64,000 nucleotides of DNA, taken from the NCBI GenBank assembly GCA_030068075.1, contig CM057841.1:40775030-40839029 (forward strand), given 5' to 3'. The position numbers and the translations under genes were made by a program. This DNA comes from Paguma larvata (lineage: Eukaryota > Chordata > Mammalia > Carnivora > Viverridae). The notes under the pieces were generated by a model, which searched no databases, was not told where the DNA came from, and saw only the letters and a program-made list of their open reading frames with translations. Shown here piece after piece: positions 8,576 through 20,864 of this stretch (positions within the stretch are counted from its first letter, which is position 1; each line of letters begins with the position of its first letter).

Positions 8576-9952
8576 AGGCAGGGAGATTAAATTAAAGATT
8601 TCACATCAAAATATTAACAATTGAGATGTGTTGATTTACGATGATTACAGCCTCTTTGAGATTGTAAATGCAGCATCTTTGCCCAAATTTGTGAATAACA
8701 GCCTGAGCCAAAATAACACTAATCTCCACCCTTAAAATAGTGCAATCTTTTGTGCGATGGGCATATTAAAAATGAATAATGCATATGCATCAGAGAACAC
8801 ATCAGTACTTAGACAATCCAAAAGGGCCTGTTTTTATATCATTTGACTTTTCTTCTCTCCCCCTATAATTACTTCATTTCAGCTAAATCACACCGTATTA
8901 TGATTTAACAACTGGAACAGTCACTTTAGCATTAATGTTTTGCAAGCACCTTTCCAGCTTCCCACCAGCTATCCAGGCTTAACAGTGACAACAATGAAGG
9001 ATCAATCACTTAGTGGCCCAGATAAACCATGTAGATGTGCCCAGTGTTCACTTTTGCTGCTTGAATGCTGCGCTGCCTGGCCAACAGCTGCCAGAATTCT
9101 TATTAATAAACTCCCAGGTAGAATAATCATGGAGTCAAGCAGGAAGAAGATTGCGGCTCTTGAAGCAAAGTCAAGTTGGCATTGGGCAGGGAAAGGCAGG
9201 GATATTCTGACTCTAGGTTGCAACTTTACCTATCCCTTCAAAATCTATCCGTCCCCTCCGTAGCCCACTCTAAAACACTTTCTTTCTTTACCCAGTCACT
9301 TCCAAATGAAGAGACAGTATGCATCCTGAAGCTATAAGATGAAATGCAGAACCCTAATTGTTCCCATGCTTCCTGCAGATTTGGAATTCCAGCCTATGTT
9401 CCATTCCCGTGCATTGCTTGGTAACTCCACACATGTGTAAATAATCAAATGTATCTAGTGGTCAGTGGTTGTTTTCTCTGTAAAATGCATATCGACTAGG
9501 AATGGGCAGTGCCCTGAGTACAAATAGCAACTTGTACTTGCAGATTTATGGGCTTTTAGTCCTGAAAAGAATCTTTAAGACTGCCTTGCAGGCCTTGTGT
9601 GATAAATAACGGGTCTCAGGCACAGATGGGGGATGTGAACTGCCCAAGTTTGCAGGATGAAAACATTGGCTTCCTAGTAGTAAGCGGCTGTTTCTCCAAC
9701 TACCCTGCATGGACCTAAAATAGCTTTGCATTTCATGCTAAGCTCTATGTCCCCTTACTTCCTAATCAAAGGCATAATCAATCATCATTTGCAAGGCACT
9801 CATTTTAAAAAGAAGGAAATGAAATTCCCCAATGTAGTTACATTTTAATTTGCAGGGAACCACCGACTCGGGAAGCAGAATCTCTTAAAGGGAAGGTCAC
9901 CAAGATGCATACTCGTATCAACCTCACCACTCAGGCTCACTGTGAGTCTCAA
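8576..9952. other. Mostly unique sequence
   Basis: No gene recognised. The part 8690-8960 is AT-rich with clustered homeodomain/octamer-like words (AATGAATAATGCATATGCAT) and no repeat match, so it is a candidate conserved element. A faint antisense MIR-like stretch lies near 9560-9700 ('ggcacagatgggggatgtgaactgcccaa'). Confidence 0.4.
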
Positions 9953-10285
9953 GCATTGGTCGGCCAACTTTTTCCTGTACAGGCCCAGATAGTAAATACC
10001 TTCAGGCTTTGTGGGCCACAGTACAGCAGCTACCCAGTCCTGCTCTTGTATCAAGAAAGACGCCATAGTTGATACATAAAGGAATAGGTTTGACTTAATT
10101 CCAATAAAACCTAAGTTATGGATGCTGAAATTGGAATTGGATATACATTTCACACAATACAAAATCTTATTCTTTTTTTTTTATTTTTTAAAAACAATTT
10201 AAAAGTGTAAGAACTATTCTTAGCTCACAGTTATACAAAAATGGATGGCAGACTGGATGTCCCTCACGCCATAGTTTGCTGTTTC
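9953..10285 (+). mobile_element. hAT-type non-autonomous DNA transposon (MER class)
   Basis: Opens with 'tggtcggccaactttttcctgtacaggcccagatagtaaatacc' and 'aggctttgtgggccac'. It continues with 'ggaataggtttgacttaattccaataaaac' and closes with 'ggatgtccctcacgccatagtttgctg'. The two ends are inverted versions of GGTCGGCAAAC. This is a widespread mammalian MITE pattern; I am sure of the element but not of its subfamily name. Confidence 0.72.
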
Positions 10286-11294
10286 CTTGTGCGGAGTATA
10301 GTACTTGTAGTTGTTTCTCAGTGTGGTTTGTACTATTAGCAAATATTCACTTGGCCACAGAAGAATTACTTTTCAGCACAGGTCCTATTTTCCATTGTAT
10401 TCCACAACACAGCTAGATAGTTCCCTATAGAGAAGTCTGCAAAATACTTAAAGGTATAAAGTAAATCTATTCTTTCTCCCCTCGATTATAGTCCTCTTCA
10501 GAAGCGTACAGTACTATATTTTATTTTTCTTGAAATTATGGATATGATGCATGGAGAGTTACTCACGGGGATGTTTATCTGTGTGCTAAAAACAAGTCAG
10601 CCCTTTTCAGACACTTTCCAATCTTCTGCCTCACCTCCACCCCCAACACATACACCTGAATTTCAAAGCAACATCATTTGCAATTGCTCTTTTCTGCGCC
10701 CCAAAAAATCACCACTGGAGAGGAAGGTCATGTTGCTTTGCTGTCATTTTTTAAGGACTCTGTCACCTCACCCCCTTTCTTCAGTCTGACTCTACGGGCA
10801 GCAGTTCCAGATGATAAGTCCCTTCTTATGTGAATGGGGCTTGGAAAGCAGCCACGTTATACAGAGTCCAACAGAACCAGCCAAAAACATTACTCTTCAT
10901 CAAGAGGTGACACTGTTTAATCCCAATTAACTCACATCTTACTTTCAAGGCTTCTGGTTTACTAACATTAATCAATACCTTACTTTATCAGTTATGTAAA
11001 TTCAGACCAGGAACATTCCTTGGCAGTTTTTGGAATTACTATCAAAATTCTGCCAAATGGGACATCATTGGAAGCCAGATTATGCTCCTGTCTGGAAGTG
11101 TTGCAAGTCAATCTTATTTTGCTTTGTTGTTGTTGTTGAATAAAATAAGAAGAAGTGTACGGGGGTAAACTTGGTGCCAGGAGCATAGTCAGTACTCAAT
11201 AAATATTCATTAACATTAGTGTCACAGCCCCAATTAGGTATTTCAGTGTTTCATGAGTCTCAGTCCAATTTCAATGTTCTTTTGAATTTTGTTT
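10286..11294. other. Unique sequence
   Basis: Nothing recognised except a likely MIR/L2 tail near 11180-11220 ('catagtcagtactcaataaatattc'). A short TTG run lies near 11126. Confidence 0.45.
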
Positions 11295-11420
11295 TGCTTG
11301 TTCATTCATTTGTTCAGTAAATATCTATAAGGTGCTTGGAACTATGTTACCTCTCTGGGGAGGAAGTAATGAATGGGCAAGACCCAGACCCCCTTCTCAT
11401 GAAGCACACAGTATTCCCGA
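11295..11420 (-). repeat. L2 3' end, antisense
   Basis: 'gttcattcatttgttcagtaaatatctataaggtgcttgg' and 'cccagacccccttctcatgaagcacacagta' are the reverse L2 terminus, including its ATTC-type end. Confidence 0.68.
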
Positions 11421-11469
11421 ACCTACCACAAATATGTCGTTTCTCTATCCAGACAGTGAATCACTGTCA

Positions 11470-11570
11470 AGCTTTCTCTTACATAAAGAATTAGTCTGCT
11501 AAGAATTATCCTTCTGTGCTTGGCACATAGTAGTTGCTCAGTAAATCCCAATTAAATGAATAAATGTGAG
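11470..11570 (+). repeat. L2/MIR 3' tail, sense
   Basis: 'ctgtgcttggcacatagtagttgctcagtaaat' is the shared MIR/L2 3' tail. Too little precedes it to decide between the families. Confidence 0.55.
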
Positions 11571-11952
11571 CTGAACGAATAGGTGGTTAATGGCAATGAA
11601 TGTCTCATAATCTCGAATACTGAGACATGAGTCAGAGGATATAGACCCTTTTTCAATGTTTCTGAGAGACTGTGATGTGTGTGCATACATGTGGTTTGCT
11701 TAATTTACACTCTGTCAAAGAAAGTATCCTGTGGAGATTTTAGCATGTTTACATTAAAATTCTGGAACTAAACTTTATATCCAGTTGTCATGACAACTGT
11801 GTTATTGAGATAATTAGATACTAACCTGAGTGTCTGGAAGGGCTAGTGATTTTTGGTGTGGAATTTGATTGGCGAAAGACAGTCCTGTTGAACTTCGGGT
11901 CCTGCCGCTTACAGTCACTTCTCTCAGAAGACCTGGGATCCATCAGCCCTTC

Positions 11953-12355
11953 TGTATCAGTGTGTTAGCACTGCCTTAACAAAGTACCACAAATTGGGTT
12001 TATTCAGCAACAGAAATTCATTGTCTCCTGGTTCTGGAGGCTCTATCTAAAATCAAGATGTTGGCTGAATTCCTTCCCTTCAAGAGCTGTGAGGGAAGGG
12101 CCTGTTCGGGGCCTCTCTCCTTGGCTTGTGGATGCTGTCTTCATGTTCACATGGTGTTCTCCCTGTATCTCGACAGCATTTTCCCTCTTTATGTCTCTGT
12201 CCAAATCTCCCCTTTTATAAGGACACCCTAAGGACCTCCTTGTAATCTGATGGCATCTGTAAAGATCCTACCTCCAAATAAGATTACATTTAGATGTACT
12301 GGCAGTTAGGACTTCAACATATGAATTTTAGGGGGACACAGTCCAATCCATAGTA
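11953..12355 (-). mobile_element. Solo LTR, MLT1-type (ERVL-MaLR), with 5-bp TSD
   Basis: A 403-bp antisense LTR with no internal region. In order: 'aacaaagtaccacaaattgggttta', 'aacagaaattcattgtctcctggttctggaggct', 'gataagg acaccc', and 'caacatatgaattttagggggacacagtcc'. This is the reverse of the MLT1 LTR pattern. The 5-bp CCTTC sits directly on both sides (11948-11952 and 12356-12360), as expected for an LTR-element insertion. The missing internal part indicates LTR-LTR recombination. It is an ancient, inactive relic with no coding content. Confidence 0.88.
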
Positions 12356-12429
12356 CCTTCTCACTGGCAGGAGAAATTGGATCATGCTCTCTGTGACCTC
12401 CCAAGGCATTACAAAGATGCAGTCAACCG

Positions 12430-12510
12430 TCCCATTTCATTTAGAGGAAAAGGTAGGCCCAGAGGTGCAGCTACATGCGTCAGACCATATAGCTAAGAGA
12501 ACGGGAACCG
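12430..12510 (-). repeat. Possible MIR fragment, antisense
   Basis: 'cccatttcatttagaggaaaaggtaggcccagaggtgcag' and 'cagaccatatagctaaga' resemble the reverse MIR core. Weak. Confidence 0.35.
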
Positions 12511-13272
12511 TTGCCTCATATATGATACCCCCAAATGCTAATACCCATTTTTTATCTGATCATGTCCAGATGTTTCATGTTTCCTTTATGAAACAGGCAG
12601 AATCTGAAGCAGAAGGAGAGCTTGGTGATTTCTAGTGCCCAGTGCCTTTAGAGGAAGGGCAAAATGTTTTGGATCCTCCGATATTAACTCCTAATCAGTT
12701 TTCTGCAGTTCTGGTGGACCTGACAATAAAAGAGATCCAAGGTTTATCTACCACCCAGGCAGTGAACCTCGATGGGCACCGAAGCTGTCATAGTTTTGCC
12801 TTCTGAAAATGAAATGTTAATTTACCCACTAGACCCTCCATAGATTTAGTTTGTAGGCTAATAGCAGTTCACATAAAAACAAGGGAAATGCCACCCTTGC
12901 TTTGATGTATGGTCACAAAAAGGAATTATATTTAAAATTCCCTTCGAAAGGGGCAATGTTTATGCATCCATTTTCAGTGGAGGATATAAAGGGATCTGTC
13001 AAGGCCCGGCATGATCTTACCGATGCAGACGAGCAGCCCCATTCACTGAGCCAGCCCAAGCAGGAGCTCGCAAATGGGGCTGGCCTTCTTCCACAATGAC
13101 AGCCCCGGGGCTTGAAGCTGCCTCAGCCTCCTGGACCACTTAGGGCTGCTGGGGCATTATTTCTGTTTCTTCTCGCCTATTAATTTATTAGCTTGTTTAT
13201 TTTTCTTCTTGCTTATTAATTAATTAATTTCTTTCTCCCTTGTGCTCTTGATGTACAAAGTGAAGAATAAAA
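12511..13272. other. Unique sequence
   Basis: No repeat recognised. The part 13010-13100 has several CpGs and is locally GC-rich, but there are no convincing splice signals and the local 65-codon frame resembles no known protein. Confidence 0.45.
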
Positions 13273-13285
13273 TGGGAGACTTTTT

Positions 13286-13460
13286 TGTTTCTTAATGTTT
13301 CTTTATTTATTTTGAGAGAGAGGAGAGAGAGAATCCTAAGCAGACTCCATGCTCTGTGGGGAGGCTCAGTGTGGGACTGTATCCAGGACCATGAGATCAT
13401 GACCTGAGCCAAAATCAAGAGTCAGGTGCTTAACTAACTGAGCCCCCTGGGCGGCCATAT
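13286..13460 (-). mobile_element. CAN-SINE, antisense, diverged, 13-bp TSD
   Basis: Antisense SINE with tail 'aatgtttctttatttattttgag' and degraded body and head ('gagccccctgggcggcc'). The TSD TGGGAGACTTTTT is perfect (13273-13285 and 13463-13475). Confidence 0.9.
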
Positions 13461-13714
13461 CGTGGGAGACTTTTTACCCACACTGCCGAACACAGCGCTG
13501 GCTGGGCCTTGATGACAAAAATGCAAAAGACATTGAGTCGCTTTGGTTGTTTTCCTTTCAAAGTTTATGCAGAGAAGTTTATGAGCAATGGAGTTCCTAG
13601 CGAGATGGTTCAAAGGCAGGAAGATAATAAAATGTCTTTCTTTTTATGTCGTGGTAATTGGTTACCTGATATGTAATATAATATGATTGTTTCATATTGC
13701 ATCCAAATTTTAAA

Positions 13715-13815
13715 CTAGGTTTTATATACCCATTTTGCTGATGAGGACATTGAGACCCGGGTGAGTCAAGTAATTTTGCCACATTTATGCAACTCATTTG
13801 GATTCCAGAGGAGGT
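13715..13815 (-). repeat. MIR fragment, antisense
   Basis: 'acccattttgctgatgaggacattgagacccgggtgagtcaagtaattttgcc' in two blocks is the reverse MIR core; it ends near 'ttggattccagagg'. Confidence 0.62.
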
Positions 13816-14399
13816 TGACCTGACTCTTCCTTTTGCACTATGATCCTGTTAAATATCCATATTAACGAAACATCTGCTCATTCACAGGCATGCTGGCTTG
13901 TTGCTGTCTTTGTGGCTCTAAAATAATTCACTTCATAAATGATGGACCGGATCAGTTCTCTCAAGAACACCGTGAGAGATGTAGTCCTGGAGTTTGTTAG
14001 ACTGCCCCTTGTTCGGGGTGACTATCACTCCCTTTAGACTTCAAGAAGTTCTTGAAGACTCTTCAAGAATGTAATGTAATGTAATTCTCTCTCTGTAGAA
14101 AACTAGAAGAGCCAATGTCCAGATTCTCATGGCCATTTAGTTTCTGGAGGAGGGTCCTGGGGTGGGAAAGCACAGGCCCGTCAGTCATGAACCTTAAAGG
14201 CTCTTTGTTCTCATTCGGTCTCCGTCTGTTTGCATGACCTTTGTTAAATCACCCAAGCCAAAAGATGTCATTTATGAAATGACTAAAAAATGAGTATGCT
14301 GTTTAAATACACAGAAGTATGTGCACACACACATACCTCTACACTGTATACATATGTTTAATTATAAATGCTCAATAGTTATTGGAATCCTACTAAAAA
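13816..14399. other. Unique sequence with a perfect palindrome
   Basis: No gene or repeat recognised. It contains the 19-bp palindrome CTTCAAGAAGTTCTTGAAG at 14039-14057, a third TTCAAGAA at 14062-14069 and a short TGTAA triplication just after it. Confidence 0.5.
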
Positions 14400-14575
14400 T
14401 CAGCTTTTGTCCTAGAGCTCTTATATGCTTTAAGTATTAAAATTATTCCTATTTATCAGATGAGGTGATTGAGGGTCACAGAGATTAAAAGAATTTCTAT
14501 AGTCACACAGTGGTGAAGTTCCAAGTCAAACTCAGGACTGTCTGGCTTCAAACCCATGCTCTTTCTACAATATTT
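14400..14575 (-). repeat. MIR, antisense
   Basis: 'attattcctatttatcagatgaggtgattgagggtcacagagatt', 'tagtcacacagtgg' and 'cttcaaacccatgctctttctac' in order are reverse MIR. Confidence 0.75.
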
Positions 14576-17500
14576 ATTTCCCTATCTAGGATTATATGAA
14601 AGATTTTACTATGGTTTATATAGATGTAACTTTGAACATGATGTTGAATCTAAAGAAAGCTCAGTATATGATCTGACATTCTAATGGGGTGTCTGACAAG
14701 GACAACTAAATTTAAGAGGCGCTTCTCGAGCCACAGGAAACATTGGTGTACACAGCCAGGCAAATGGACAGAGGGCTTAATCTACCAGAGATTCGATTCC
14801 CTGACCTTGAAGATGCCCAAAGACAGTGGGGCTGGCAAGTGCCAGATTCATGTACAGCATTTGTGTCTGTTCTCATGAGTTCAACAAGATATTTCATCCC
14901 TATCCACCTCACCTGCTTTGAAAATTTGGCTTGTTAGCCATACACCTGCTACACAAATTTTCCAGTGCTCATTTGACTATAGTTCCACTTTTCTGGCTAT
15001 GATTTCCTGCAAGGGGAAATTTATCACTTGACCCTAAACAAACAACTATGACCACAGCCTACCTTTCCTCTACAGCTGGGAAGAGCTCATCTTTAAAGTG
15101 GGGAGGGGGCTATTTTTGGCATCATCATCTATTACTATTTTCTATTTCTGCTCCATTTGAGGCATTTCATTTGTTGTAAAACAAACACCCGACATCCTTT
15201 CTCACAAGAGGAGGATTCAAATTGTTTAGGTACAAAAATTATGGGTTAAAGATGGAGCACAAGTCCCAGCACTAGATTGGAATTTCCAACACAAACCTCT
15301 TCAAATGGTATATTTCCACAATTCTAAGACTATCTCTCTGTGAAATATTTCCGATGAAAATTTGTTCTAGACTTTGCCAGATGTATAGGCTCTCCTCACT
15401 TCACATGAAAACTAGAATATTTATTCAATAATCATAAATTCAGCACCTCTAAAGGCCTGGATGGAGTCATCAGTAGAATAGGGACTCTGCTAACCTCAGC
15501 TCATGGTGCAAGAGACAGGAAAAACAGGCTAATGACATATGAGTCCTGACCACTTCTCTTGGTGGGATGGAGATATGAATCTTAGAAGTGCTTCATTTCA
15601 CTGAATTTAACATTGTCGCATCGTTTCTGTCACACTTCACATTTCAATTCATTCTGCAACTTAGACCATCACTCTTAAATACTATACCAAATATTTATTT
15701 TCTTCAACCTCTCTAATCTACTAATTTGCAGTTGTCAAGGGCTTTCTTTTACTACCTGTAGAATCAAGAGTAAATTCTATGCATGCCGTTGAAGCTATAG
15801 GCCCATGTTATACATCAAGACTTACCCTCTACAGCCCCCTCCATAAACGTTACCCTCCACACAAGCTGCTTTCATCGCCCACCTTATGCTCATAAGAAAA
15901 CCCATTTGCAACGATAACCTTTTCTTTTCCTACTTCTCTCACCTCTCATGTCCTCTCCCTGTAAATCCCAAATCATCACATAAGCCCCAAATCTGAACTC
16001 CACTCTCTCTCCAGCTCTTCCCCAACTAGGACCATGGAAGCTTCGAGTTGACCGAAACATCTGTGGTCACATTCACACCTGTTCAGTAATTCCATTGCCT
16101 AGCTCTGAGTTGATGACTAATACCGTCCCTGCTGGACACTGAGTAAAAAGAGTGATCCCAAGATTTTAAGGAAGCTGTGCTCATCTTCGAATTGTTCTTA
16201 TCTCTAGGAATTTCTTTTTATGCAGCCAGAATTTACTTCTCTGGAACAGTCTTGACGTGGGATCTGCTCTGCCTTTTGAAAGAAGAACAAACCTGTCTTC
16301 TTGTTCACGTGCCTATCCTTTACCTGAGTGAAGGCAGCCATTTTTCTGGCTTCATCATCCTGCTCAGATCTTTTCTCCTGCAGTCCCAATATCCTAATGG
16401 CTTCACCTCTCCTGGGGAATTGCTGTGTTCTCTCAATGCCTCATTCAAATGTAGTACCTCAATGCAGCATATAACCTCAGCTGCAGTCTTTTATAGAAGA
16501 AGATGGTTCACCTAGTTCTTCTCTTCTTCATTGATTTTATTACTCAAACTAAGTTCATAATTGTTTTTTTCCAGCAGCTGTTTCATGCTGGTAGTCATTG
16601 TGAGAACAAGGTCAACTGAAACAACCCACTTTGTCTGCAGAGACTGCTATTTAGACAGGCCTTCTCCATCTGGTGCTTGGATAGTAGAATTTAAAACTTC
16701 GTCTAGACAAGCCCATGCAATTTCTACCCACTATGCTCTGCATCTACAGAACAGTTCACCTGCCTCACTAGGATTCTGAAGCTTGAAACCTTCAAAAGCA
16801 TGAGCACAGTATCACAAGTGTTGAGAGCTGGACTGCAATATTTCAATGCCCTCTCATTCCTCCAGACCAAACTGTCAAGAATAATAGTTATGTTTTACAC
16901 GTCAACGTAATAATAGTTAATAATGATGCTTTGTATTTATCCACTGCCTTTCCTCTGGAGACATTGGCAGAGTAAAGCAAATCTAACATCGATATTAAAA
17001 AATAAACCCCTGAATTAACACCAGCATGACACCCCCCAAAAAAACAGAATGCATAATATAAGGTTCTCTGACAGTCTGGAAATGAATGGTTTTGCAAAGC
17101 CCGAAAATCTGGCCTGTAGGGTGACAAGAAAGTAATATGTCACCTGTGAGTAGTCCTAACTCGTACCTTCAGGGTGGGTGTTGGTTTAATTTCCGCTCTG
17201 GAGAATAGCAGAGAGGTGAAAGGCAAAGAAAATGCAGCAAGGTTTGGGCAAGGCTATCACCTTGGAAAAGAGAAGCTGAGAGTAGTAGCTTGGCTGCCTG
17301 GACAGTGGAGAAAGGGACCCATTGAGAGGGAAGTTTTGAAAGCTGCTCTGTGAGGGATATGAAGTGGTGTCACATCCCTCCCTTCTAAGGGATGCTAAAT
17401 AAAATAGACATTAGTCTCTAAGGCTTTGAGCATAAAGTAATGACTTCTGGGAAATGTAAACAGATGCCAAGTCCTCTAGGTATCAGTGAACTCACAGTTA

Positions 17501-17933
17501 AGACTGAGAGAAGGAGCAGGATTAAGAGAAGAGCTGACATCTGCATAAGAGAGTTATTAGGCATAAATTAGTATATGTAAACACCTCATCAGAAACACTG
17601 CATCAATTATCATAAAAGTAATTTATACATGAGCCATTTTAAGCAGTAATAATGCCTTAAGCATAAGAAAGAAAGTTCTAATGGTAAAAATTTAAACATA
17701 AACTGTAGACCAAAAGGAGGGAAAATAAAGTACAGAAGTTAATTATAAGTCTTTCTATATCTGCAAGTAAGCCATGGAGTTATTAGTGCAAAAAGTATTT
17801 AATATACTAATAGATTAGCCAATACTCCTTAAACCAGGAAGTAAAATACAGTTTCATTTTCTCTCTCACCCTCTCTTCCCCACCCCAACTCCCAAATACC
17901 CATATTTATTGAGTATTTAAATGTGGAGGGAAA
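14576..17933. other. Long, mostly unique AT-rich stretch
   Basis: No gene recognised over about 3.3 kb. The part 15620-15960 has weak resemblance to upstream L2 sequence ('gaatcaagagtaaattctatgcatgcc', 'ctttcatcgcccacctta'). The part 16180-16790 reads as a pyrimidine-rich stretch with minus-strand short open frames of coiled-coil composition; I could not assign it to a gene. The part 17540-17850 is AT-rich, free of visible repeats, and could hold a conserved element. Confidence 0.35.
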
Positions 17934-17948
17934 TAGAATATGATTCCT

Positions 17949-18007
17949 TTTTTTTTTAATTATTTTTAAGTAATCTCTACACCCTGATTGAGCCAGCCAG
18001 GTGCCCC
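17949..18007 (-). mobile_element. Internally deleted old-type CAN-SINE, 15-bp TSD
   Basis: Only about 59 bp: poly-T tail, 'aattatttttaagtaatctctacaccc' (an older CAN-SINE subfamily), then directly the head 'gattgagccagccaggtgcccc'. The TSD TAGAAYATGATTCCT (17934-17948 and 18008-18022) has one mismatch, so both ends are original and the body is missing in between. Confidence 0.85.
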
Positions 18008-18022
18008 TAGAACATGATTCCT

Positions 18023-18640
18023 AAACAACCCTTGCTCTCAAGGAGTCAGTACAACCATCAGGGAGATGATATGTCAAAACACGTAGCCAAAATCTAAGGA
18101 AGAAGGTGCCGACTGACACACGTGAAGGTGAAGGGCTCTGTAGGGTCACTGGGAGGATGGTCTGACTGGGGAGCGGGAACTTCAGGAACAACACCTTGAA
18201 GTTGCAGAAAGGGCATCCTAAGCTGTGTAGATACCCAGAGCAAAGACATCTGAAAAGAACAAAAGATGAAGTATTGATGGTCTAGAACACCGGGGTTATC
18301 ACTGTCATTATTTAATAGGAACCTGTCCATGGTTGATAATGTCAATGTTCTCATGGTTATCTCTTTGAATTTTTATCTAGTGAAACTATTGGGCAGTATC
18401 CAATCTGTCCTGATAGCTGACTTTAATTAAGCAGTTACTAGATGACCAATTTTATGGTCAGTGCTTTGCATTTGATGATTGATTGATTGTACTGTTGGCC
18501 CTAAATTATTGACCTTCATGTACCCATGTCCCCGTCCCTTTTTGTAGTTTTGAAACCCCTTTCGTTCTGGCTTTGGGCTTGCTTTGTGGTAGAACCGACA
18601 ATATACTAAATCTGAGCCTAAGCCCCAGTCAGTTTAGAAT
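18023..18640. other. Unique sequence
   Basis: Nothing recognised; a short GATT run lies near 18475-18486. Confidence 0.45.
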
Positions 18641-18750
18641 CTCTCTGTCTGTCTCTCCCTCCCTCCCTCCCTCTCTCTCTCTCTTTCTCTCTCTCTCGCT
18701 CTCTCACTCTCGCTCTCGCTCTGTGTGTATGTGTGTGTGTGTGTGTGTGT
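18641..18750. repeat. Compound (CT)n-(GT)n microsatellite
   Basis: CTCC/CT-rich tract interrupted by a few CG-containing units (CTCGCT), followed by about 12 GT units ending at 18750. Confidence 0.95.
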
Positions 18751-19109
18751 TTATCTTTGTCTTAGTCTCTCTCTTTCTCAACTCTGCCCAAACCATGAGA
18801 ACAAGTCCAGAATAGCCTGCTAGAGAATAAAACACCATCTAGTAGAGAATCTAGTTATTCCACCCAAGACCATTTTAGACTAATATTGAGATATCCAACT
18901 CCCAAACACTTCAGAGAACACAACCAAGGTCAGCAAAGCTTTCTACCCGTCTTGTAAGCTAACCATACATGCATAAGTGAGTCCACCTAAGACAGAACTT
19001 TCCAGTTAATCCATAGATTCATGAGCAATAATAAATGTGTTTTTTTTTAATTTTTAAAATATTGAGTTAAAAAATGAGTTTTGTTAGTATGTTGTGCAGC
19101 AATAGCTAG
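18751..19109. other. Unique sequence
   Basis: No recognisable gene or repeat besides a short poly-T run near 19039. Confidence 0.45.
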
Positions 19110-19310
19110 CTGATACATATGTAGTCCTCACAACAAACTGTGGGGTAGGTGCTATTATTCATCCCCATCTTACAGATAAGAGAATTAAAGCTGATAAAAA
19201 TTACATCACTTCTGCTACATCACACATAACAAGAAAGTAGAAGAGCCAGTGTTTTAATTCAGACAGTCTTTTTCTAAAGCCATAACTCTTAACTGCTTTG
19301 CTGTACTGAC
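19110..19310 (-). repeat. MIR, antisense
   Basis: 'gtcctcacaacaaactgtggggtaggtgctattattcatccccatcttacag' in successive blocks, then 'agtgttttaattcagacagtc' and 'ccataactcttaactgctttgctgtactg', give reverse MIR almost to its 5' end. Confidence 0.85.
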
Positions 19311-20864
19311 TATCCATTATGGTCCAAATTTCGCAGTTAAATTTGAAAAAGGCCAAGTCAGGCACGTACTAAGTAGCAAAATGAAGCTGCCAAGCCAAGT
19401 CTATGTGATTTCGAACCCTCATGCATTTCCTGCTGCACTAACCCCTCCTCCACAGAAAGGAAGCACTGAGAAGGGAAAGCATCGTTGAGGTCAGAACATG
19501 TGGGCTTCTGGACCCCAGGCTGAAAGAGCCGTACCCATGTTTGTAGATGTCAGGCAGCCCTAAAATTATCTGAACAGGGGCGGTGCAAGAACAGGGATCT
19601 TCTGGAGAAGTTTACGAAGCAGCAGGGGCACTCTGAAACACGCTGTAACCCAAGACTGAATTTGGTGCATGTGTTTCCTGCCAAGAAAAATACCTCTCCG
19701 TAGAAAGTGGTCCTCTCTTTAGCTTAAAAATAAGTTCAGGGTGGATAAACCTCCGTAACTTCAGGGGCTGGGTCAGAAAGGTCTCTTCCTGCAGAACATA
19801 AATGCCAACTTTGTGGAAACTTGAAGTGTCCATATTTTCTTAAATCATAAAATATGTTGGCAAACTTTACTTCCACAAGAACCCCTACCATGAGGATAAT
19901 CTTAATCCAGCACAAAAGAAAAATATTTACAGGAACTGAAGCCGGCAAGTTTCTCTCCCCTGTGCTATATGATATACCGACTACCCTGATTATGTGACAG
20001 TTTGATGGGCATGGTAGAAAAAAAAATGCTCCAGAGTATAAATATTAATGCTTAGGCAGTGATTTGTGTAAACTGCATAGCAAAAACAAAAGTACAGATA
20101 TAAGTTTTTCTCATATTTTGCCTTGTCCACAGCATGTATTATTCACCCCACATGTTTTCCATCTTTACAGCTTGTCTGTGTGACTGGGAGCCACATTTCT
20201 CAAATATTGAATTCTCATATAAGTTTTTTTTTTAATCAGAACAGAATCAAAGCTGGTTTGCAAACTGGCATTTCAAACATTAAAATCGAGCTTTAAAAGT
20301 CTTTTGTGAGTATTATGTGGTATCAAAAGGAATTCAGTGTGGCAATAGTACACAGCATCAGTATATTTCTAAAAATATGTTTTTAAAGACCATTCCAAAT
20401 GATGCAGTCTTCAAGGAAGAAAAATGTCCAAACACCCTTCTGGGCATCATCTGTCAGTTGGGGGCTGGTGGCCTTATTCTACTCTTTGAATCCTACAAAA
20501 TGGCCCTCAGTGGTGACAGGAGAAAAGAAATTTCTTGATTCTTTGCTAGAGGTAGAAAAGAAGCTGAATTCTTCTGTTCCCTGCATGTCACACTCTTCAC
20601 TAATACTACCACAGCTCATACCTTTTCTTCTTGAGCAACTCTGTTCCTTTTTTCTACCAACTATTTATTCTTAAGCTGCAATGTGTAGCCAAACTGAAGA
20701 CAAACTTACTGTGACTCAATAGAGCCATCCCTTATCTGGCTGGTTCTGGTTAACCCCTTGAGTCAGGTGGGAACTCCTGACCATGCTACAGCATTGACCT
20801 TGTAGGGTTAATGGCAAGTGAGGACTAGGGTGTCAGGTTCTACCCTTACAGTCTTCATCCAACT
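19311..20864. other. Unique sequence
   Basis: About 1.5 kb in which I recognise neither genes nor repeats; open frames of 70-90 codons on both strands show no family features. Confidence 0.4.

Noticed and set aside
16180..16790. Antisense processed pseudogene of a coiled-coil protein
   Set aside because: Short reverse frames have coiled-coil composition, but no family, poly-A tract or TSD could be found.
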